A stretch of 64,000 nucleotides of DNA. Origin: Carya illinoinensis. Its lineage: Eukaryota > Streptophyta > Magnoliopsida > Fagales > Juglandaceae. This document shows positions 57,136-64,000 of this stretch, in pieces. The number at the start of each line of letters is the position of its first letter. Within the stretch, counting starts at the first letter, position 1. A program made the position numbers and the translations under genes. Under the pieces are notes generated by a model. It had not been told where the DNA came from, searched no databases, and saw nothing but the letters and a program-made list of their open reading frames with translations. The stretch is from contig NC_056757.1 in NCBI RefSeq assembly GCF_018687715.1, forward strand, positions 10,786,501 through 10,850,500, in the 5' to 3' direction.

Positions 57136-60100
57136 TTTTTTTTTTAAGGAAAAATTCATTATAAAACTGAGAATTACAATTAATTCTTATCCACCCAAAC
57201 AATCATTACCTAATCTATTGACATGTTGGACAATACAAGCATTAAACCTTCTCATTAAACTCTTAATTTTTTGCAGCAGATGAAATAAAATGGAGAATGA
57301 TGATGTTGTTTCATCTTGAATAGCCTTGATCATCATCAAGCAATCACTCTCCAAACTAAGTTGAGAAATGCCATATTGCAAGCAGAATTGTAGTCCTCTG
57401 AGCATTGCAAGAAGCTCCACTGCCTCATATCTGTAACATCTTGTTCCTTTTTACTGATAGCAAGCAAAATCTCACCCTTCTAGTCTCTTAGAATTGCTCC
57501 CACCCTTACCCTTTGTTGATTTGGAAATATAGCTCCATTAACATTTAGTTTGACAAAACCAAAAGGAGGAGGTTGCCAACTACAATGTGATTTCAATTTG
57601 GATTGTGGAGTAGCCAACTACTCTTGAGAATATTTCTATATAGACAAGGCATGAGATACCATTTACTTAGGACTTAAAACAATCTTATCATGCACCATCT
57701 TGTTTCTCCTAAACCAAAAGCCCCAAGCTAGTACCAAGAACAACCCCACATCTTCGATTGAGCCTTTTCCATGGATATCCAATGCAGTTTCTAAAAAGCT
57801 TCTTTGAACCACATTATCGAGTACAGCAGGCAAAAACTGTCTCCAAGTGGTTTGAACAGAAGGGTAGTATAATAAGGCATGTGAGATACATTCTAGATCT
57901 TTTATACACAAACTGCATATATGATCAACATTGACATATTTCTGCAGTAAATTCTCTGTAGTGGGTAGACAATTCTTACATGCCCTCCAAGCAAAAATCT
58001 TCACCTTATGAGAGATTTTAAGCTTCCATAGCCTTTTCCATAGAGTTAGCAATTGATGATGGTGAGAGCTTCCAACATCTGACCCTATCTCTCTTTCTGT
58101 CAATAGTTTGTAAGCATTTTTTACACTGAATCTTCAATCCTTTTCTTTCTTTCATATTCTCTTATCTTCTCCTCATTCTGGACTAAGTATAATCTTTAAG
58201 TGTGTCAACTATTTCATTTCTCATATGCTCTTGTATTAAATTAAGAACCTGCTGTAGTGAGCTATGACCAGGAATCCAGTAGTCTTGCCATATATGAATG
58301 TTCCTTCCATCACCTACACGCCACCAACGATCCTTCAGCCGATAATTTTTAGCTTCCATATTCCCCTCTAAGAATAAGAAGGGTTGTATCCTAACTTTGA
58401 GTTAAGAAAATAAAAATAAAAATCAGTGTGGAAAGTATTTTGCCTTAAACAACTGATGCTTAAGAGTATCATTTTCTTGTAAAATCCTTCAGCCTTGTTT
58501 TGCCAAAGGTGCCATGTTAAACTTCTTGAGATCTTTAAACCCCATTCCTCCACAGAATTTAGAAGCACACATCTTGCTCTAGCTCACCCAATGAGTTTTC
58601 CTTTCATTTTCTTTTCTGCCTCACCAGAAATGTGTCATCATCCCTTCCAACTCCTTACATAAGCTTTCAGGCAACTTGACTTAACTCATAGCACAAGTAG
58701 AAATAGATAAAGAAAAAACTTTAATAAGAATCTCCTTGCCACCTTGTGATAGCTATTATTTTTTCCAAATTTGTAATTTTTGCCACACCCAATGCTTAAT
58801 ACCAGAGAAAGCCTTAATTTAGCTTTGCCAATCATAGGTGGTAACCCAGGTAATTTTCATATTGCTGAAAAATTCTTCCCCCCATACTGCCATGATGTCC
58901 TCTTTGATCTCAACCCTTGTGTTTCTGCTGAATACCATATCAGTCTTCTCTTTATTGATTTTCTGACCTGAAGTGATCTCATACTTTTCCAGTAGCTCTT
59001 GAATTTGCTTGTTTGTATTAATGTCAGTTTTACAAAAGATCACACTATCATCTACAAATAGCAGATGGTTTATTCTTGGTGCCCTTCACAGATTTGTGTA
59101 CCTGGTATAAATTGATTCCTATCTACTTCTCTCAAAAGATGGATAAGCCCTTCAGTATATAGAAGAAAAAGATAAGGGGATAAAAGATCCCTTTGTCTTA
59201 ACCCTCTGCTAGGAATTATATGTCCAGTTGGCAAACCATTGATTAGAACAGAAAAAGAAACATAAGTAACACACTTCATAATGATATGAATCAGTTTAGC
59301 ATCCAACCTAAGGTTCTCCATCATTTTTTGCAAAAAATACACTCAACCCAATCATAAGCCTTACTCATATCCAGTTTAATGGACATATACTATTTCTTTC
59401 CCACTCTTTTTTGTTGTAAGAAATGAATGAGCTCATGTGCAATGAGGATATTATTAGTAATTAGCCTACCTGGTACAAGGCACTTTTTAAATCTGAGATA
59501 ATACTAGGTAGGACCTATTTCAACCTATTAGTATTTGCTAACACTTTTGAAATGAGTTTATAAGTTACCTTACAAAGGCTAATAGGTCTAAAATCAGCAA
59601 CTTTCATAGGAGATTGTTTTTTGGGAATCAAAGCAATAAAAGTCTTATTTAAAGCTAAGGGAAACTCACCACCATTAAGAACATATAGCGCAACTTTGGT
59701 CATAGAATCTCCAATTATATACCAGTACTTTTGGAAAAAAACAAAATAGGTGACATACCATCATGTCTAGGTGCTTTAGTAGGGTGCATTTGTTGTAAGG
59801 CATTGTACACTTCTTTTGTAATAAAACTGGCAGTCAGCTACTCATTCATTTGGTCTATGGCTTTCTTCCCAATGTCTAATACAAAATCCATCGAACCTCT
59901 TTGATTTGATGAAGTAAAGAGGGATTAAAAGTAATCCACAATAAGAATGTCCCTCCGATCCTCTTCTTTTCTTATACCATTTTTATCCTATAGCCACTTA
60001 ATGTAGTTCGTTTTTCTTCTGTGAGATGCTTTAGTATGGAAATATTTAAAATTTTGATCTCTAGCCTGTAACCACATAGCCTTTGATCTGTGGTGCCACA

Positions 60101-60955
60101 TGATTTCTTCTTTGCTAAGCCATTTCTGTACTTCTTCTTAAGCCTAAGCATTTACTTCCAATTTTGAGAAAGTAGGATCAGCTTCCTAGACTTTAGCAAG
60201 TTCTCTTTTGGCCAACTCTAGGTTCTTATGGACCATACCAAACTTGTGCTCATTCCATTGATTTAGCTTTAAGCTGCACCCTTTGACTTTCCTCATAACT
60301 TTTTCAAAAGTCCCATCCCTCAAGCCACTATTCCACACATCTTAAATAATTTGTTTACACATTTCCTCCCCAACCCACATAGCTTCAAACCTAAAAGGCT
60401 TGCTTCCTCTCCTTATCTCACAGCCACCGTCAATGTCTAACCATAATGGGATATGGTCAGAATAGGCCACACTCTCATGAGTAACAATAGCAAAAGAGTA
60501 ACACTAACACTATGATGAATTGGCTAAAAACCTATCTAGCCTTTCACTTATACAAGCTAAACCCTCCCTTTTGTTGCACTAGGTGTAAGGAACCCCATTG
60601 TTTTAAACTTTTAAGTCCCTCAGCTCATAATCATTTAGCATCTTTCTAAAGTCTCTCATCTGACCCTCACTTCTGTCCCTTCCACCACATTTTTCATTAC
60701 TATCTAATATCTCATTGAAGTCTTCAAATACTAGCCAAGCGAGCCCACTCTTGCTATTCATAAATCTGATCAAATTCCATATAGCCATTCTTTTGAGTAG
60801 TATCAGGATGTCTGTATACACAAGTTATGTGCCACTCAGTAGTATTAGAAGCACTTGTAGAAAATTGTTGGACAAATTTGCAGAAAACACAAGAAGAATC
60901 AAACCCATCAAGAAGCTGCCCAAAATACTCCACGATCTCGATCAATGATTTCCTC
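57136..60955 (-). mobile_element. LINE (plant L1-type), 5'-truncated, degenerate
   Basis: Domains in order on the minus strand. C-terminal endonuclease: 'TEWHITCVYRHPDTTQKNGY', 'GLAWLVFEDFNEILDSNEKC' (60945-60603). RT: 'PLALNKTFIALIPKK', 'DFRPISLCKVTYKLISKVLA' (59703-59515), 'SFSVLINGLPTGHIIPSRGL' (about 59250) and the catalytic 'LLFVDDSVIFCKTD' (about 59070-59029). zf-RVT: 'LWKLKISHKVKIFAWRACKN', 'LPTTENLLQKY' (58103-57663). A plant-type RNase H: 'LSLESDCLMMIKAIQDE' (57420-57187). A T-run (57138-57149) on + is the poly-A tail. ORF1 and the first half of the endonuclease are absent. Many stops and frameshifts are present; no target duplication was identified. Confidence 0.9.
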
Positions 60956-61214
60956 TATTAAAAAAAAAAGTGAAAAAAAAAAGAAAATCAACATACCAAA
61001 GGTGTCACTAATTTCCAAACAGTTGACAAACTTATTTTCCAAGAAGCTTACAGTTTAGAGAAATGATTTATATAAGTCTTAAATTGACAAGTCTCATACA
61101 AGCCTTTAAAGTAGACCCCACTTTTTTCTTAGTGGGTCTCATTTTTTTTATAAAAGGCTTGTACGAGGTTTATCAATTAGGGCTTATACCTAGCATTACT
61201 CGTTTAGTTCAAGA
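60956..61214. other. A-rich stretch, nothing recognised
   Basis: 'ctattaaaaaaaaaaagtgaaaaaaaaaa' at 60953-60982; a short imperfect palindrome around 61110-61175 ('taaagtagaccccac' .. 'gtgggtctcattttt'). Confidence 0.4.
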
Positions 61215-61224
61215 GGGGGGGGGG

Positions 61225-61276
<52 letters not shown>
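61215..61276. repeat. Poly-G (13) followed by (AG)n
   Basis: G13 at 61215-61227, then (AG)24-25 to 61276. Length is likely variable and error-prone. Confidence 0.95.
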
Positions 61277-61278
<2 letters not shown>

Positions 61279-62798
61279 TTGAGGATGGTGGAGATGGGTC
61301 TGTCATTTTGCCCTTATTCTATTTCATCTACTGTAGCTGTATTTGCATAAACAAAATTAAACGACTGATGTGATTGTGTCTTATTGGATGGTGTATATTC
61401 TAATTATACACCACATCCGGTTCGAAGGGCCTCTCTATAATTTAACCTTCTCCATCTGAATCATCCATTGTCATCATGACTTTGTACAAGCTAAACCAAA
61501 GGCTGAATTCAATTACGAACTTTAAATCACATGTTTTTTAATTATATAATAATTCTTTAATTATGAGAATTTTGTGTACTTGTTAATTAAAAAATAGTTT
61601 GAATATGTGTCATGTAGCTTGTAAATGATTCGTTGTATATTCTTTTAATTCGAAGCAAGTGAGAGCATTTTATCAAAAGAAAATGATTAAGAAACTTGAG
61701 CAAGAGGTGGGGTTCACAACAAACATCTTATTACAATCAATACAATCAAAAATAAAAGGGAGGGGGGGGGAGGGGGGGAAAGAAAAAGGTCCATTGGACC
61801 AGTAGACTAGTCCCTACAATTTTTGGAAGATCCATATGGGGAGTCGTCTTAAATAGTAATTTTTTAACAGCCTACCATGTGGACTATGTTACCATCGTTG
61901 AAGACAATGCAAGACATCATGCACTGAAGACAATGCCAGGTCATTGCTTTGAGTTGCATGAAGAAGAAATCTAGTTCCTCATAATCAAGATCTTTAGTTA
62001 GGAACATGGTAACATAGTTGGATATGCAGTATCCATCGATCTGAGTTGGCAGTGGTTGGAATCATGCATGCATACCTTTACTATTGATCTAAGGACCTCG
62101 AGTCCATTTGTACATGGCATGTCACTGAAGGCGTGTTGAGACGCAATTATGCGTGATGTCATGCGTGAGCCTCACACGCTGATCTTTGTGCGACTGATTT
62201 CCCTTGTATCGATATATTGGCTAATGATGACAAGTGTATAGTTTGTGCAAGGTACAACATCAAAAGGGAAGGAAAGAGGAAATAGTTTCTGAGAGGAAAA
62301 GAAGGGAGCCAAAGTCGGAGAGGAAAATTTGAGAATTGATAAAAATAATTTCCGATTGCTAAAGGGATTTCTGGGAAGAGAAGAAATAGGAATCTCGTCG
62401 GGATTAACTTCTCATTTTTCTTCCACCGTAAATGCATGTTCTTATTCCTATATTTTACAACTTTGGTGCTCCAAATAGTTCGAGTTTTCATTCGAATTGC
62501 TCCAAAATTCTCTTATTTTATGCAAGATTCAATCTTAAGTTAGTAGTGATTGTTCTACTATCTCTTTGATTTTAAGCAGAGATGCAATAATTTTTTCCAT
62601 GGTTAATAGCATAGAGGTTAGTGTCTTTCTAATACCAATTTATAACACATAAAAAAAATGCTAGATAAAAATGCATTGAGATTGGCTCACTTTGAGGAGA
62701 GAACCTCTAGAAAATAGAAAACAGAGGAAGAAGAAAAGGATATAAAAGGAAATAAGGTTTGATTAAGTTTTTGCCTGAGAAGAAAAATGCATCCACCA
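61277..62798. other. Intergenic, no gene recognised
   Basis: Contains a G-rich tract at about 61759-61778. The open frame on the minus strand 62159-62491 is not recognised. Confidence 0.5.
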
Positions 62799-62897
62799 TG
62801 TTGTAACCGACTCATATATACTGCCTTAAGCCTTCTCAATGCATCCACCATGTTGTAACTGACTCATATATGTATGACTGCCTTAAGCCATCAAAAT
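62790..62897 (+). repeat. Two-copy tandem repeat, about 63 bp, at the LTR start
   Basis: 'aatgcatccaccatgttgtaac(c/t)gactcatatat..tgccttaagcc' starts at about 62785 and again at about 62838. Confidence 0.75.
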
Positions 62898-64000
62898 CGA
62901 CTTAAGCCATAAACCGACTTGGTCCCCTATATATATGGGCATCATTCAATTTTATGTGTATCAAGTTTTCAATATTTGAATAACTTCTTAAAGATTTTCT
63001 CTTGTAACATCATTTACCGTTTAGTTTTATAATACATTATCAGCACGAGGTTTTGCCGATTTTGAAGCTAATAGTCTTTTACTTAAAGTAAGTTTTTCAA
63101 TATATTATTTGTAATGCCTAAAATGAATATGAAGTATTACTTGATAAAACTTTGTATTTATTCTCATAATTTTATGAATTTATTTCTTATTTGCAAGATA
63201 CACATACTTATTTCTATGATTAATAAATGTAAAAAATGTCAAATCTTACCAAATTAGATTTCATTGCTCTTGAAATTTCTGGTAAGAATTATTTATCTTG
63301 GATCCTTGATGCTGAGATTCATTTGAATGTAATGAATCGGGAGATACAATAAAAGAAGGAAATCACGCCTCCCTGCAGGACCATTTTAAGGTAATGATTT
63401 CCTTCACCACCATCTTCACGAAGAATTAAAAACTAAGTATCTTACGATAACAGATCCCCTTACTTTGTGGAATGATTTAAATGAGAGATATGAGTATCAG
63501 AAAACTATAATCCTTCCAAAAACTTATCATGATTGGTTGCACTTAAGGTTGCGAGATTTTAAGAGTGCTAGTGAGTATAACTCTGTATTCCTTAAAATCA
63601 GCTCAATATTAAAATTATGCTATGAGAAAGTCATTGATAATGACATGTTAGAAAAGACATATACTAATTTTCATGCCTCGAATCTGCTCCTGCATTAGCA
63701 GTATCGAGAGCAAAAGTTCAAAAATATTCTGAACTTATATCTTATCTTTTGATGGTTGAGTAAAATAATGAGTTTTTGTTAAAAAATCATCAATCACATC
63801 CTACTGGTTCAGGAATGGTATTTGATTTATATCATTCCTAGAAACGAATGATGCATCTTTTCAAAGAAACCAATAATATATACGTGGTAGGAAAAACTAT
63901 AGAAATGGGAGTTCCAGAATCAACCACCCTAAAAGGGATAATAATATAAATACATTGTATCACCAGAAGTAGTCCAACTCAGAGAAGGGTAAAGGTTATC
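62799..64000 (+). mobile_element. 5' end of a Ty1/copia element (Tork-like), continues beyond window
   Basis: The probable 5' LTR (62799-63034) starts TGTTGTAACCGACTCAT, has a TATA-like 'cctatatatatggg' (62930-62943) and ends 'ttttataata'. The PBS-like 'cattatcagcacgagg' follows. A gag remnant follows. The leader and gag match 5340-5930 of the element at 3196, so the two belong to one family. The 3' end is outside the window, so LTR pairing and TSD cannot be tested. Confidence 0.75.
63236..64000 (+). pseudogene. Gag of the copia element at the window end
   Basis: ATG 63236 opens 'MSNLTKLDFIALEISGKNYL', then 'SWILDAEIHLNVMNREIQ' and a stop, the standard start of Tork-type copia gag. After a deletion and frameshift it continues at 63420-63698 with 'LTLWNDLNERYEYQKTIILP', 'YHDWLHLRLRDFKSASEYN' and 'SSILKLCYEKVIDNDMLEKT', then a stop. 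The next 200 bases match 5690-5930. Non-functional. Confidence 0.85.

Noticed and set aside
62159..62491. 110-codon minus ORF
   Set aside because: Phe/Leu-rich, unrecognised, no start context or homologue that I know.
1..64000. tRNA, rRNA, CRISPR, bacterial operon or integrated plant virus
   Set aside because: No tRNA B-box/cloverleaf, rRNA text or regularly spaced short repeats were noticed. Pol text belongs to LTR retrotransposons and LINEs, with no caulimovirus-type movement or coat motifs seen.

Overview
The window looks like nuclear DNA of a eudicot plant, probably a woody species. It is AT-rich, has spliced plant genes, and is filled with plant-type LTR retrotransposons (copia Tork-like and Sirevirus-like, gypsy Tat-like), plant L1-type LINEs, hAT/CACTA-like MITEs and long (TA)n/(CT)n tracts. 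No bacterial-type operons, tRNA, rRNA or CRISPR were seen. The species was not identified. Only two host genes look intact: a small single-exon gene (46942-47208, +) and a five-exon SET-domain methyltransferase of the Rubisco-LSMT-like family (55296-48453, -).

Layout. A direct segmental duplication dominates the left 39 kb. Copy A is 1-11590 (it probably extends left of the window) and copy B is 25778-39063. After the duplication copy A received a copia element (3196-9363, TSD TGTTC). Copy B received a gene-fragment-carrying element with an 8-bp TSD (26383-27600), which itself contains a CACTA-like hairpin MITE, and a Sirevirus-like element (32412-38111, TSD CATTT). Between the copies lies a 10.2-kb Tat-like gypsy element (13595-23780). 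From 39 kb to 64 kb there are two LINE fragments (41100-42725 and 57136-60955, both -), small pieces of SAR1 and LRR-kinase genes, the two host genes, and the 5' end of another copia element (62799-64000) of the same family as the one at 3196.

Most notable content. (1) The copia element at 3196-9363 carries, between its primer-binding site and its own gag leader, a 1.3-kb patchwork of pieces of at least five unrelated host genes: PHO2-type E2, LEA_2/NHL, LRR-VIII kinase, cpSRP54 and methylesterase, with a possible TBL piece. Part of it forms a predicted spliced chimeric ORF with a signal peptide. (2) Two different copia lineages (3196-9363 and 32412-38111) each carry an intact homologous antisense coiled-coil ORF with its own TATA-like box, although their sense pol genes are broken. 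(3) The Tat element carries an antisense gene that still shows a spliceosomal intron. All three full LTR elements therefore have an antisense accessory gene. All homology statements rest on reading the translations by eye; no database search was run.
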